Source: Butyrivibrio sp. YAB3001 | GTDB lineage: Bacteria > Bacillota > Clostridia > Lachnospirales > Lachnospiraceae | Length of the DNA: 64,000 nucleotides | Direction of reading: 5' to 3' | NCBI RefSeq assembly: GCF_900112195.1 | Contig: NZ_FOKR01000002.1 | Span: forward strand, 740,833 to 804,832 | Shown: piece after piece, positions 25,138 to 34,685 of the stretch | How the letters are laid out: every line of letters starts with the position of its first letter | Numbering within the stretch: position 1 is the first letter of the stretch | Made by a program: the position numbers and the translations under genes | The notes under the pieces: model-generated | The model's database searches: none | Told to the model about the DNA's origin: nothing | The model's input: the letters and a program-made list of their open reading frames with translations, nothing else

Positions 25138-25722
25138 TCACTTAAGGGCTGAGAACCCTGTAAATGCGATAGCCATAAGCCCGGATGTAAGAAGTACAAG
25201 CGGCATTCCCTTGAAAGGTGCAGGTATGTCGTTGTACTCCATCTTCTCTCGAAGACCTGCCAGAATAACAATAGCAATTGTGAATCCCACTGCTGTTGAG
25301 AAACCACAAACAACACTCTCAAGAATAGTGTATCCATCTGTGACATTGTTAAGAGCAACACCAAGAACTGCGCAGTTTGTTGTTATAAGCGGAAGGTATA
25401 CACCAAGTGCCTGATATAAAGATACGATGTACTTCTTTAATATCATTTCAACGAACTGAACCAGCATTGCTATTACAAGGATAAATACTATTGTCTTAAG
25501 GTAAGAAAGATCTAGTGGATCAAGGATAAATTTATAAATTATGCTACATACCAGTGATGCAAGCGTAATTACAAATATACATGCACCGCCCATTCCAAGC
25601 GCAGTATCTGTCTTTTTTGATACTCCAAGGAAAGGACAAAGGCCAAGGAACTGGCTAAGTACGACGTTACTTACCAATGAGGCCGTTATCATAAGTGATA
25701 CAAGACTTAAAATTGTTTCCAT
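25138..25722 (-). CDS. rnfA: Rnf complex membrane subunit RnfA
   Basis: 194 residues, six hydrophobic segments, starting METILSLVSLMITASLVSN, with the conserved SQFLGLCPFLGVSK and LPLITTNCAVLG. The Cys residues in these membrane motifs (about 29 and 113) match those proposed to hold a membrane-embedded iron-sulfur cluster with RnfE. Starts 2 nt after the rnfE stop; the ribosome binding site GGGGG lies in the rnfE tail. Confidence 0.96.
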   Translation of the reverse strand: METILSLVSLMITASLVSNVVLSQFLGLCPFLGVSKKTDTALGMGGACIFVITLASLVCSIIYKFILDPLDLSYLKTIVFILVIAMLVQFVEMILKKYIVSLYQALGVYLPLITTNCAVLGVALNNVTDGYTILESVVCGFSTAVGFTIAIVILAGLREKMEYNDIPAPFKGMPLVLLTSGLMAIAFTGFSALK

Positions 25723-25724
25723 AA

Positions 25725-26504
25725 TTATTCAGCCCCCTTTCCTTTTTTCTCAGCTCTGATCTTGTCAGCTGCTGCTTCCTCAGCTGAGCTGCAGCAGCCC
25801 TGCTGGAACTTGGAAGTATCTTTTCCCTTGGCTGCCATATTGGCCTTGATCTTATTCATTATGGCAATTAGGAATGCAAGTACAAAGAACGCTCCTGCCT
25901 GCTGAATGAAAATGCTGATTGGCTGATATCCTGAAAGGAATGCTCCCACAGGTCCCGGAACAACGGTTCCTTCGCCAAGAATCTGCACATCAAAAGCTGT
26001 TCCGCCACCGATAAATTCACGAATAAGACCAATAACTGTGATTGCGCAGGTAAAACCAATACCCATTCCTATTCCATCAAAAAACGATGGAACAATTCCA
26101 TGCTTGCTGGCATATGCTTCTGCTCTTCCGAAGATGATACAGTTAACAACGATAAGAGGAATATATACTCCAAGAGCATTGTTAAGTGCAGGCACATAAG
26201 CCTTCATAAGAAGCTCAACCAAAGTAACGAAAGATGCAATAACTACTATAAAAGACGGAATTCTTACAGTTGAAGGAATTGTCTTTCTAAGAGCTGAAAT
26301 AACTGCATTACTAAGTGCCAGAACAAAAGTAGTGGCAAGTCCCATTCCAAGACCATTAATTGCTGAAGAAGTAACAGCCAGAGTAGGACACATACCGATC
26401 ATTAGAACAAGAGTGGGGTTTTCAGCAACAAGTCCGTTAAAAAATCGTTCAGCCGGAGTATCCTGCTTAAAGCCCAAAGCTCCTTTTTTAGCTTCTGTGC
26501 TCAT
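25725..26504 (-). CDS. rnfE: Rnf complex membrane subunit RnfE
   Basis: 259 residues from the ATG at 26504, which overlaps the rnfG stop as TGATG; AAGGAGG, six bases upstream, is formed by the last rnfG codons. Six membrane segments, with NPTLVLMIGMCPTLAVTSSA and LPLI-like LGVYIPLIVVNCIIFGR homologous to RnfA. The extra C-terminal tail is charged and contains QGCCSSAEEAAADK, which is not needed in shorter RnfE proteins. Part of the ion-pumping membrane core. Confidence 0.95.
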   Translation of the reverse strand: MSTEAKKGALGFKQDTPAERFFNGLVAENPTLVLMIGMCPTLAVTSSAINGLGMGLATTFVLALSNAVISALRKTIPSTVRIPSFIVVIASFVTLVELLMKAYVPALNNALGVYIPLIVVNCIIFGRAEAYASKHGIVPSFFDGIGMGIGFTCAITVIGLIREFIGGGTAFDVQILGEGTVVPGPVGAFLSGYQPISIFIQQAGAFFVLAFLIAIMNKIKANMAAKGKDTSKFQQGCCSSAEEAAADKIRAEKKGKGAE

Positions 26505-27112
26505 CACTGACCTCCTTTCAAAGCATTGTCAAAATATGTAACTGCTGCATTTACGCCCTCTGTAACAGCTCTGGATGTGATTGTTGCGCCGGAGATAGCT
26601 TCTATCTGGCTGCTTGCATCTGATAACTGTCCATTTTTAACTACTTCAAATAATGAAGCTACCTTATCGACAAACTGTGGAACAAGCACTTTCTCAGCAT
26701 TCATTCCAAGTCCGGGTGTCTCAGCAATCTTGATGATTGAAATACCATTTACATTTCCATCGTTGGTTATTCCAACAGTGTACTGAATAAAGTCGCCATA
26801 TCCTTTTGACTTAACCTGAATAACATAACCAAGTAAATTTCCTGAAGCATCAAGTGCATTTTTTACACTCTCTATAGTTACCCCCGGATGAGCCGCTATA
26901 GCTTCAGTAACCTTACTTTCATCAATTGTCCCGTCTTCAAAAGTCTGCGCAGAAGCAAAAACTGACTGATTTGCCTTATCCTGTGCAAGTTTTTCCTGAT
27001 ATGCTATAGGTTCTTTTGTAACCTGATAAACAAGTCCCAAAAGCACGCCTGCAACTAACGTTATAGCAAAAAGAATAAGGGCGTTTTTTATCATGCTCTT
27101 TGTATCGTTCAT
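26504..27112 (-). CDS. rnfG: Rnf complex FMN-binding subunit RnfG
   Basis: 202 residues with one N-terminal membrane helix (ALILFAITLVAGVLLGLVY) and an extracytoplasmic FMN_bind domain. The flavin attachment motif SGATITS is present near residue 175, where a Thr carries covalent FMN, and ETPGLGMNAE is conserved. It starts inside the rnfD stop (ATGA overlap). Attachment needs an ApbE flavin transferase, which is not encoded in this window. Confidence 0.95.
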   Translation of the reverse strand: MNDTKSMIKNALILFAITLVAGVLLGLVYQVTKEPIAYQEKLAQDKANQSVFASAQTFEDGTIDESKVTEAIAAHPGVTIESVKNALDASGNLLGYVIQVKSKGYGDFIQYTVGITNDGNVNGISIIKIAETPGLGMNAEKVLVPQFVDKVASLFEVVKNGQLSDASSQIEAISGATITSRAVTEGVNAAVTYFDNALKGGQ

Positions 27113-28059
27113 GCTTTTTTCGCCTCCTTCTTTGCCGTTTTCTTTATTCCAAAGGCTCTCGGAATTGTAAACTTCTCAATAAGCGGTACAAGAAGATTAC
27201 TGATTACAATCGCAAAAGATACTCCCTCTGCATTTGCTCCAAATACTCGGAATATTCCTGTCAAAAGACCTAGCAGTAATCCGAAGATAAATCTTCCCCT
27301 TGTAGTGATCGGACAAGTTACATAGTCAGTAGCCATGAAGAATGCGCCAAGCATAAGTCCGCCACCGGCCACATGAGCTGAAATGTATGACCAGTTAAAT
27401 CCATATCCGCCAAAGAATGCTACAAACAGAGCAAAAGTAATAATATAGGTAAATGGGATAACGTAATCAATAACACCAACTGCAAAAAGAATCATCGCAC
27501 CGATTGCTATGCAGAGCATTGATGTCTCACCAATCGTACCTGCAGTTTTACCAATGAGCATATCCATTACATTGACCTCTACGCCATTCTTTAAGTTAGC
27601 AAGAGGTGTAGCGCCTGTATAGGTATCTGTAACAAAATTTGTCATTAGCGCCGGGAAAGAAATTACCAGAAAGCATCTTCCGCCCAATGCAGGGTTCATA
27701 AAGTTCTGACCAAGACCGCCAAACAACTGCTTGACCATGATGATGGCAAAAACACCGCCCAAGATTGGAATCCACCACGGTACTGTTGATGGAAGGTTTA
27801 ACGCCAGAAGAAGTCCGGTTACAACTGCTGACAGATCCTTGATAGTTACCGGCTTATGAAGTGCTTTTTCATAAAGGAATTCTGAAAGCACACATGAAGC
27901 CACAGAAAGTAAAATTATTATCAATGCGTCAATGCCAAAATTGTAAATACCAAAACCGGTAGTGGGCAAAAGAGCTATTATTACCCACATCATAATGTTA
28001 GATGTAGTGGTCTTGGATCTTACATGTGGATTGGACGACACTCTTTTTAGTTCACTCAT
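27109..28059 (-). CDS. rnfD: Rnf complex subunit RnfD
   Basis: 316 residues, about nine hydrophobic segments, related to NqrB. The motif TGATPLANL near residue 172 corresponds to the SGATPLA/TGATPLA site where FMN is attached covalently. GGLGQNFMNPALGG is also conserved. The tail is Lys-rich. It starts ~18 nt after rnfC and overlaps rnfG by 4 nt. Confidence 0.96.
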   Translation of the reverse strand: MSELKRVSSNPHVRSKTTTSNIMMWVIIALLPTTGFGIYNFGIDALIIILLSVASCVLSEFLYEKALHKPVTIKDLSAVVTGLLLALNLPSTVPWWIPILGGVFAIIMVKQLFGGLGQNFMNPALGGRCFLVISFPALMTNFVTDTYTGATPLANLKNGVEVNVMDMLIGKTAGTIGETSMLCIAIGAMILFAVGVIDYVIPFTYIITFALFVAFFGGYGFNWSYISAHVAGGGLMLGAFFMATDYVTCPITTRGRFIFGLLLGLLTGIFRVFGANAEGVSFAIVISNLLVPLIEKFTIPRAFGIKKTAKKEAKKA

Positions 28060-28077
28060 TCTAAGCTAATCCTCCCC

Positions 28078-29394
28078 TCACTTTTTCCTCTTGCCAAGCT
28101 GTATTTTTCTCATACCCTTGATGAGCTGAGTCAGCTGACGCCTTGCAGGACATATATAGCTGCAGCATCCACACTCACAACATTCCATTCCGTACATGTT
28201 AAGGAATGTCTTTTCATCATTATGTTCAACAGCATCTGCAAGATTCTTAGGAATAAGTCTTTCAGGACATACCTCCACACATCTTGCGCAATTTATGCAG
28301 GCACTTGGCTCCATCTCTGAAACCGCATCCTTTGAAAAACAGGTAATAGCAGATGCAGTCTTTGTAGTCGGCACATCAAGATCAAACATGGCAAAGCCCA
28401 TCATAGGACCGCCTGAAATAATCTTGGCCGGTTCTGTGATGAATCCGCCCGCATCATCTATAAGCTCTTTATAATTTGTTCCGATCCTGACTTTGTAGTT
28501 TCTCGGATCAGCAATGCAGTCACCGGTTATGGTAACAATACGTTCCATAAGAGGTCTGCCTTCCTTGACAGCTCTGCAGACAGCACAAAGAGTATCAACG
28601 TTATCCACGATACATCCGGCATCAGCAGGAAGCATTGAAGAGTTGATCTCACGTCCTGTGCAGGCATAGATAAGCATTCTTTCTGCACCTTCAGGATACT
28701 TGGTCTTGACCTCTTTTACACTAATTTTATCTTCATCTTTAGTAAGTTCTTTGAACTTAGCGATAGCATCAGGCTTATTGTCCTCAATAGCCAGTATTCC
28801 TCTCGCATTAGGGAAAATACTTACCGCAATCTTAAGACCTTCTAAAAGGAGCTCCGGTTCCTCGATCATACGTCTGTAGTCAGAAGTAAGATAAGGCTCA
28901 CACTCAGAGCAGTTTGCGATAACATAATCAATCTTGTCAGGTTCCTTGGGTGAAAATTTGACCGCAGTAGGGAAACCCGCTCCACCCATACCTACAACTC
29001 CGGCCTCACGGACAGCTGCTATCTTATCCTCAGGAGTCATTTCCTCGTATGGCTTTAGCGGCTTAAACTCTACCTCATCATATTTTTCATCATTTTCTAC
29101 GATAATACTTTCGCACATTGCGCCTGTTGTAAGTCTGCGCTTCTCAATCGCCTTGACTGTACCTGAAACAGTTGCAAAGATGTTTGCCGAAACAAAGCCA
29201 CCTGCTTCTGCAATCTTCTGGCCAGTAAGAACATGATCACCAACTGCTACGATAGCTTTTGCCGGCGCACCAATGTGCTGGGATAATGGATAAACCAATT
29301 CCCCTTTTGGTAGCACTGATTTTATGGGCTTATCCTTAGACAACTCTTTGCCTTCATATGGATGGATACCGCCCGCGAACGTACCTCTTGCCAT
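28078..29394 (-). CDS. rnfC: Rnf complex NADH-side subunit RnfC
   Basis: 438 residues, first gene of the operon. The N-terminal barrel (GGIHPYEGKELS) is followed by the NADH/FMN domain with EAGVVGMGGAGFPTAVKF and NCSECEPYL. Two [4Fe-4S] motifs lie near the C-terminus: CINCARCVEVCP and CCECGCCSYICP. It is the peripheral subunit where NAD+ is reduced. The ribosome binding site is GAAGGG. The operon order C-D-G-E-A-B is the one found in clostridia and acetogens. Confidence 0.96.
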   Translation of the reverse strand: MARGTFAGGIHPYEGKELSKDKPIKSVLPKGELVYPLSQHIGAPAKAIVAVGDHVLTGQKIAEAGGFVSANIFATVSGTVKAIEKRRLTTGAMCESIIVENDEKYDEVEFKPLKPYEEMTPEDKIAAVREAGVVGMGGAGFPTAVKFSPKEPDKIDYVIANCSECEPYLTSDYRRMIEEPELLLEGLKIAVSIFPNARGILAIEDNKPDAIAKFKELTKDEDKISVKEVKTKYPEGAERMLIYACTGREINSSMLPADAGCIVDNVDTLCAVCRAVKEGRPLMERIVTITGDCIADPRNYKVRIGTNYKELIDDAGGFITEPAKIISGGPMMGFAMFDLDVPTTKTASAITCFSKDAVSEMEPSACINCARCVEVCPERLIPKNLADAVEHNDEKTFLNMYGMECCECGCCSYICPARRQLTQLIKGMRKIQLGKRKK

Positions 29395-29688
29395 TTCCTA
29401 CCCTTCTTTCGATTTTTTTTGAAAAATATTCCCAAAAAGAACATTTGAGAAGATGAAATTAGTTTCTGAAACCATGATAAAAAAATGCGTATACCGTGAT
29501 TATCAGTAACTGTACCCCAACATAATTAGTATAACTATTTTTGTGCAAAAATTCTATATATTCAATACTTTTTGTATGTAAAAAAGTTAATTTTCTCAAT
29601 TATTTTCTGATATAATATTTTTGTTATTGCCATAATCCGTATTTTTGGCATAATTAATGATAAAAATGCATGACGAAAGCGAATTGTT
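29395..29688. promoter_or_regulatory. Divergent AT-rich region between rnfC and the RNase H-like gene
   Basis: 294 bases without a gene. Plus strand: an extended -10 TGATATAAT at 29608-29616, about 70 nt before the nuclease gene, then a direct repeat TTGCCATAAT/TTGGCATAAT near 29636-29655. Minus strand: TTGAGA and TACAAA 17 nt apart, a weaker candidate for the rnf promoter. No riboswitch recognised. Confidence 0.5.
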
Positions 29689-30873
29689 ATGATCAAATCA
29701 AGTGAAGAATTCAAATTGCCAGAAAATCACATTATAAATTCATTGGCCGAAATGATAGGGTGCAACATAGAGCATATGCTCTTTTTTGACATAGAAACCA
29801 CAGGTCTCTCGGCCAGAAGTTCAAATCTTTATCTTATAGGCACTGCCTATTATCAAGGGCAGACCTGGCACGTATCACAGTTCTTTGCTGAAAGTCCTGA
29901 ACATGAAGGTGAGCTTCTTGCAAGCTTCAGTCACCTCTGCAAAGAATTCAGACATATAATCACCTTCAACGGCAATCGTTTTGACATACCCTATATGACA
30001 GAAAAATACACCAGAAATGGCATGGATTCTCCTTTTGATGCCTTGCAGTCTTTTGATATCTATAAGCAGATTTCTCCCTATAAAAAACTTCTTGGGCTTT
30101 CCGACTGCAAGCAAAAGACAATTGAATTGTTCTTAGGAATAAACAGAGAAGACGAATATGATGGTGGTAAACTCATTCCCGTCTATCAGAAGTATGTTGA
30201 AGACAAAGATCCAGAGTCTTTGCGCCTCCTTCTTTTGCACAACACCGAAGATGTAAAAGGTATGTTCACACTTCTTAAAATGCTGGAGTTTCAGTCATTT
30301 TTCAACTTATTCAGAAACATGCCAAACACATCAGTAAGAACAGATGAACCGATAAATGACAGTGATTTTGATATTTTGCTTCCTGTAAGAGCCAGAAAAG
30401 TCCAGGCAAACTATTATAAAGATTTTAACGGCGAGCAAAAAAAAGAAGTATATATGAAGCTTTCTCTTTCTGTTCCCTTACCCGCTCCTCTTTCCAGGAA
30501 TCTGGATGGTTGTTTTTTTAAGGCAGAGGGGGATGAAGCCTCTCTTCGAGTGCCAATGTTCGAAAAAGAATTGAAATACTATTATTCCAATTATAAAGAC
30601 TATTATTATCTCCCAAAAGAAGACATGGCAATTCATAAATCCATTGCATCTTTTGTAGATAAAGCTTTCAGAGAAAAAGCCACAGCAGAAAACTGCTACA
30701 CAAAAAAAGAAGGACAGTATCTACAAGAATGGGATCTTGTATTTACGCCCTTCTTTAAAGAAGACTATAAGGATAAATGTTTCTTTTTTGATCTCAACGA
30801 AAACGTGAAAAAGAGCCGTTTTGCAATGAGTCTTTATGCTTCACATGTGATTGCGCACATTCTTGAAGTATAG
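29689..30873 (+). CDS. RNase H-like (DnaQ-fold) exonuclease-type protein, YprB family
   Basis: 394 residues. The N-terminal half has the DEDD-type motifs: FFDIETTGLSAR (residues ~33-44), ITFNGNRFDIPYM, and HNTEDVKGMFTLL, as in PF13482 proteins such as YprB of Bacillus. The C-terminal half (about 215-394) is lineage-specific and matches nothing I recognise. Family members are predicted nucleases; the substrate is unknown. It is the only plus-strand gene in this part, divergent from rnfC and convergent with cheR. The ribosome binding site is weak. Confidence 0.8.
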   Translation: MIKSSEEFKLPENHIINSLAEMIGCNIEHMLFFDIETTGLSARSSNLYLIGTAYYQGQTWHVSQFFAESPEHEGELLASFSHLCKEFRHIITFNGNRFDIPYMTEKYTRNGMDSPFDALQSFDIYKQISPYKKLLGLSDCKQKTIELFLGINREDEYDGGKLIPVYQKYVEDKDPESLRLLLLHNTEDVKGMFTLLKMLEFQSFFNLFRNMPNTSVRTDEPINDSDFDILLPVRARKVQANYYKDFNGEQKKEVYMKLSLSVPLPAPLSRNLDGCFFKAEGDEASLRVPMFEKELKYYYSNYKDYYYLPKEDMAIHKSIASFVDKAFREKATAENCYTKKEGQYLQEWDLVFTPFFKEDYKDKCFFFDLNENVKKSRFAMSLYASHVIAHILEV

Positions 30874-30885
30874 GGAATAACTCCT

Positions 30886-31671
30886 TTATGCCTTAGGTTT
30901 TTCGTAATAGAACGAGTTCTTACGAACAAATCCGATATCTTTGTAGTTTACGATCTGCTCTGTACTGCCGATGAAAAGAATTCCTCCGGGAGCAAGGTTT
31001 GCATAATACTTTCTGAAAATATCATCTTTGGCTTCTTCAGTAAAGTAAATAAGCACGTTTCTGCAGACGATAAGGTGGCAGTCCTTTGGATATGGATCTC
31101 TTAAAAGATCCGCCTGCTTGAAAGTTACACGGGATGTAATCTCGCTGGAGACTTTCATTCTGCCATCTTCTGTCTCTGTGAAATATTTCTTTTTAAATTC
31201 ATCAGGAACGCCTGCAACTTCTTTCTTGTCGTAAATAGCAGCCTTTGCTTTTGCAAGAACTACTGCATCAAGGTCTGTTGCATACACATTTATCTGATTA
31301 AGAGGAAGGTGCTTAGAGAGCATCATTACAATTGTATATGGCTCATCACCGGTAGAACATGCAGCACTCCAGATCTTAAGGTTTTTGCCAAACTTACTAA
31401 TAAGTTCCGGAACCATTTCTTTATCCATAAGATTCCACTGATCCTTATTTCTAAAGAATTCCGACACGTTAATTGTAAGATAAGTAACAAATGAATCAAG
31501 CGCCTCTCTGTCCTTTTTAATCAACGCAAGAAATCCATCGTACCCCTTAACCTCATACTTACCGATAAGAGTATCGATTCTTCTCTTCATCTGTTTTTCT
31601 TTATATGCATTAAGGTCTATCTTGGTCAGATCATAAATTCCTTTTTTAAACCACTCGTAATCGTATTCCAT
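30886..31671 (-). CDS. cheR: CheR-type glutamate methyltransferase
   Basis: 261 residues. An N-terminal helical CheR domain (ERRI-like MKRRIDTLIGKY) is followed by the SAM-binding domain IWSAACSTGDEPYTIVM, DLDAVVLAKAKAA, CRNVLIYF and GGILFIGSTEQI. CheR methylates chemoreceptor glutamates using S-adenosylmethionine. It stands alone here, with its own promoter and no chemotaxis neighbours. The strong AGGAGGG site lies ten or more bases from the ATG, rather far. Confidence 0.93.
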   Translation of the reverse strand: MEYDYEWFKKGIYDLTKIDLNAYKEKQMKRRIDTLIGKYEVKGYDGFLALIKKDREALDSFVTYLTINVSEFFRNKDQWNLMDKEMVPELISKFGKNLKIWSAACSTGDEPYTIVMMLSKHLPLNQINVYATDLDAVVLAKAKAAIYDKKEVAGVPDEFKKKYFTETEDGRMKVSSEITSRVTFKQADLLRDPYPKDCHLIVCRNVLIYFTEEAKDDIFRKYYANLAPGGILFIGSTEQIVNYKDIGFVRKNSFYYEKPKA

Positions 31672-31727
31672 GAATGCTTATCCCTCCTAAAAATATTTCT
31701 GTAAAAAAACCCACAAGCCTCACTTAT

Positions 31728-31756
31728 ATTTTAAAATAGGGATAATTGTATGTAAA
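31728..31756 (-). promoter_or_regulatory. Promoter of cheR
   Basis: On the minus strand TTTACA (31751-31756), a 17-nt spacer and TAAAAT (31728-31733). Both boxes match consensus at five of six positions. Confidence 0.7.
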
Positions 31757-31779
31757 ATTAAATAATTATAAACACTTCA

Positions 31780-31820
31780 ACGTAAAAATAGCTGTCATAC
31801 CAAACGGTATGGCAGCTATT
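31780..31820 (-). terminator. Terminator after rpsA
   Basis: AATAGCTGTCATACC (31787-31801) pairs with 31806-31820 (one mismatch, 4-nt loop); the minus strand continues with TTTTTACG. It ends the long TetR-to-rpsA chain. Confidence 0.9.
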
Positions 31821-31834
31821 AACCCATCTTTATC

Positions 31835-32968
31835 TTATTCCTGCTCTGCGATAACCTTGTCGATATCTACAGATACTACATCTCCAGCTTCCTCAGCTGC
31901 GTTCTCGTCCTTCTCAGGAGCGAACATAGCCTTGATTGAAAGAGAAATCTTCTTTTCATCTTCGTTGAAATCAACGATCTTAGCTTCAACTTCCTGACCT
32001 ACCTTAAGTACATCAGCTGGCTTCTCAACATGCTCTTTAGCAATCTGAGAAACATGAAGAAGTGCATCGATACCAGGCTCAAGTTCCACGAATGCGCCGA
32101 AATCTGTCATCCTTGCAACTTTACCCTTAACGATATTGCCTACAGCATACTTCTCTGTAGCATCCTTCCAAGGATTCTCATCATCGAATTTTCTTGAAAG
32201 AGCAATCTTGCTTCCGTCAATTGACTTAACAAGAACCTTAACTGTATCACCAATCTTGAATACCTTCTTAGGACTCTCAACACGTCCCCAGCTCATCTCT
32301 GAAATGTGAAGAAGACCATCTGCTCCGCCAAGATCAATGAATGCACCGAAATCTGTTACATTCTTAACTACGCCATCAACAACATCGCCTGCTTTGATTG
32401 TATCAAAGAGCTTCTTAGCTGCTTCTGCCTTCTCAGCTGAAACAAGCATCTTTCTGTTGCCGATATATCTTCTTCTCTTAGGATTGTACTCAGTTACAAC
32501 GAACTGGATTTCCTGATCCTGATACTTGGAAAGATCTTTCTCATAGCTATCAGAAACAAGGCTAGCCGGAATGAATATTCTTACTTCATCAACAACTACT
32601 GTAAGACCGCCCTCAAGAACCTGAACAACCTTAGCTGTAAGAACTTCCTTGTTATTGAAAGCTTCTTCAATTCTCTTATTTCCTCTGTCAAGAGCAAGTC
32701 TCTTGTATGAAAGAATAACCTGGCCGTCTGCATCATTGGTCTTAAGAACCTTGACGTCCATCTTATCTCCAACCTTTACGGCGGTTGTAAGGTCAATACT
32801 ATTGTCGTTACTGTATTCGTTCTTTGTAAGAACTCCATCGGACTTATAGCCGATGTTGAGGATTATCTCGTCAGGCTTAACGTCAATAACAGTTCCCTCA
32901 ACAACCTCCCCTGTGTGAATTGTTTTGAACGATTCGTTAAGCATCTGTTCAAAAGTTTGTTCTGACAT
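31835..32968 (-). CDS. rpsA: Ribosomal protein S1 family protein, four S1 domains
   Basis: 377 residues from the ATG at 32968, whose GAGGAGG site lies within the ispH reading frame. Four S1 RNA-binding domains follow one another, for example GEVVEGTVIDVKPDEIIL, GDVVDGVVKNVTDFGAFID and GNIVKGKVARMTDFGAFVE, with an acidic C-terminal tail. Gram-positive S1 homologues are shorter than the six-domain E. coli protein, and many clostridia fuse this protein to IspH. Here they are separate but overlap by 20 nt in different frames. A terminator follows. Confidence 0.93.
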   Translation of the reverse strand: MSEQTFEQMLNESFKTIHTGEVVEGTVIDVKPDEIILNIGYKSDGVLTKNEYSNDNSIDLTTAVKVGDKMDVKVLKTNDADGQVILSYKRLALDRGNKRIEEAFNNKEVLTAKVVQVLEGGLTVVVDEVRIFIPASLVSDSYEKDLSKYQDQEIQFVVTEYNPKRRRYIGNRKMLVSAEKAEAAKKLFDTIKAGDVVDGVVKNVTDFGAFIDLGGADGLLHISEMSWGRVESPKKVFKIGDTVKVLVKSIDGSKIALSRKFDDENPWKDATEKYAVGNIVKGKVARMTDFGAFVELEPGIDALLHVSQIAKEHVEKPADVLKVGQEVEAKIVDFNEDEKKISLSIKAMFAPEKDENAAEEAGDVVSVDIDKVIAEQE

Positions 32969-33839
32969 AATTCTGAACCTCCTCAATAATGTTCTTTGGG
33001 GTCGACGCCCCTGCGGTAATCCCTACGAGCTTTACATTTCCGGTTAGATTTAAATGCAAGTCCTCTAGGGTCTGAATAAAATATGTTTCTGCACACTTTT
33101 CCTTGCAGATTTCATAGAGTTTCCTGGAATTGGAACTGTGTGCGCCACCAATCACTATCATAACATCCGCTTTGGATGCTATATCTTCAGCTTCTGTCTG
33201 ACGTTCATCAGTAGCATTGCATATTGTATTCACAATATTAATATTGTAACCAATATTTTTGAAGATTTCAACGGTTTCTTGAAATTTCTTCCTGTTAAAT
33301 GTAGTCTGAGCGACAACTGTATATTCCAGTTCCCTGCTTTCATTAAATTCACGGGCTTTTTCCGGACTGTCTATAACATACACAGGACCTGTAACATAGC
33401 TGACAATTCCTTCAACTTCGGGGTGATTGGCACTGCCAACAACTATGATACTTTTCCCTATGGAACTTTCTTCTGCTACAACCTTGTGAATTCTTTTTAC
33501 AAAAGGACAAGTCGCATCTATGATCTCAAGTCCGGTTTCCTCGATAAGTTTTTGAACTTCTTTTGTAACTCCATGCGATCTGATAACAATTGTTCCCTGT
33601 AAATCGCCGCCCTCTGAATTTTTTTCTTTTTCAGCTATAAGCTTTTGCAAGTCATCAGCATTTTCAATGACTCTAACACCCTTTTTCTCCAGGTCGGAAA
33701 CAACAGTTTCATTATGAATAATCGGGCCATATGTATAAATATTCATCGTATTGCCGGACTCAATCTGCTCATAAACTGTGTCCACAGCCTTGGTTACTCC
33801 AAAGCAAAAGCCAGCATGCTCTGCTACTAATACTTCCAT
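32949..33839 (-). CDS. ispH: 4-Hydroxy-3-methylbut-2-enyl diphosphate reductase
   Basis: 296 residues. The three cluster-binding Cys residues are at HAGFCFGV (Cys12), DATCPFVKR and NTICNATDERQTEA; VVGSANHPEVEG and GGAHSSNSRKL are family signatures. It performs the last step of the MEP isoprenoid pathway, making IPP and DMAPP with a [4Fe-4S] cluster. It ends YVRTNF and overlaps rpsA by 20 nt, so expression is coupled. Downstream of cmk, the usual clostridial order. Confidence 0.97.
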   Translation of the reverse strand: MEVLVAEHAGFCFGVTKAVDTVYEQIESGNTMNIYTYGPIIHNETVVSDLEKKGVRVIENADDLQKLIAEKEKNSEGGDLQGTIVIRSHGVTKEVQKLIEETGLEIIDATCPFVKRIHKVVAEESSIGKSIIVVGSANHPEVEGIVSYVTGPVYVIDSPEKAREFNESRELEYTVVAQTTFNRKKFQETVEIFKNIGYNINIVNTICNATDERQTEAEDIASKADVMIVIGGAHSSNSRKLYEICKEKCAETYFIQTLEDLHLNLTGNVKLVGITAGASTPKNIIEEVQNYVRTNF

Positions 33840-33865
33840 TTTAACTCCATTATATTAATATTTAA

Positions 33866-34525
33866 TCACACTGTTTTGTACAACTCAATAATTTTTTTTG
33901 CAACCTCATCGATTGTCATGTCTGAAGAATCAACTAAAATCGCGTCATCAGCCTGTTTCAAAGGAGAAAACTCCCTGTGCATGTCTCTGTAATCTCTATC
34001 AATTATATCCTTCTCGATAACATCAATATCACATTCCACGCCCTTTGCAGTAAGTTCCTTAAAACGTCTTTCCGCTCTCACCTTTGAACTTGCTGTAAGA
34101 TATACCTTGAGTGCTGCATCCGGCAAGACAACAGTTCCGATGTCTCTACCATCCATTACAACATCTGTAGTCTTTGCCAGTTTCTGCTGAAGCTCAACAA
34201 GTTTTTTTCTGACATCAGGATTAGCACTGCTTACTGAAGCCATATTACCTACTTCCTCTGTTCTGATCTGACCGTTGACATTTTCTCCATTCAGATAAAC
34301 CACCTGCTCGCCGTTTTCATATTTTATTGTAATATCTGCATCTTTGCAGGTTGCGCTGATTTCTTCTGTCTTGTCCGTGCTTATTCCGCTCTTTATCATA
34401 AAAAGTGCCATTGCTCTATACATTGCGCCTGTATCTACATATATAAAGCCCAGCTCCTTTGCCACCATTTTGGCTATTGTGCTCTTTCCTGCTCCTGCAG
34501 GTCCGTCGATCGCGATGTTTCCCAT
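33866..34525 (-). CDS. cmk: Cytidylate kinase
   Basis: 219 residues with P-loop DGPAGAGKS, GFIYVDTGAMYRA, and VVMDGRDIGTVVLPDA, all typical CMP kinase motifs. It phosphorylates CMP and dCMP for nucleotide recycling and lipid precursor supply. GAGGAG precedes the ATG. It sits 26 nt before ispH and about 160 nt after the flavoprotein gene. Confidence 0.97.
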   Translation of the reverse strand: MGNIAIDGPAGAGKSTIAKMVAKELGFIYVDTGAMYRAMALFMIKSGISTDKTEEISATCKDADITIKYENGEQVVYLNGENVNGQIRTEEVGNMASVSSANPDVRKKLVELQQKLAKTTDVVMDGRDIGTVVLPDAALKVYLTASSKVRAERRFKELTAKGVECDIDVIEKDIIDRDYRDMHREFSPLKQADDAILVDSSDMTIDEVAKKIIELYKTV

Positions 34526-34685
34526 AAAAATCTCCTCTTGTAGAATTTGTATAATTATTCGTTTATATACATATTTTAATCAATAATTATTCGTTATATC
34601 AGATTGTCATCAATCATGAGTATTTGCTACAACAATTGACGACAACAAAGCCTATGTTCAAATTGATAGAAATGGTCCGGTTCAT

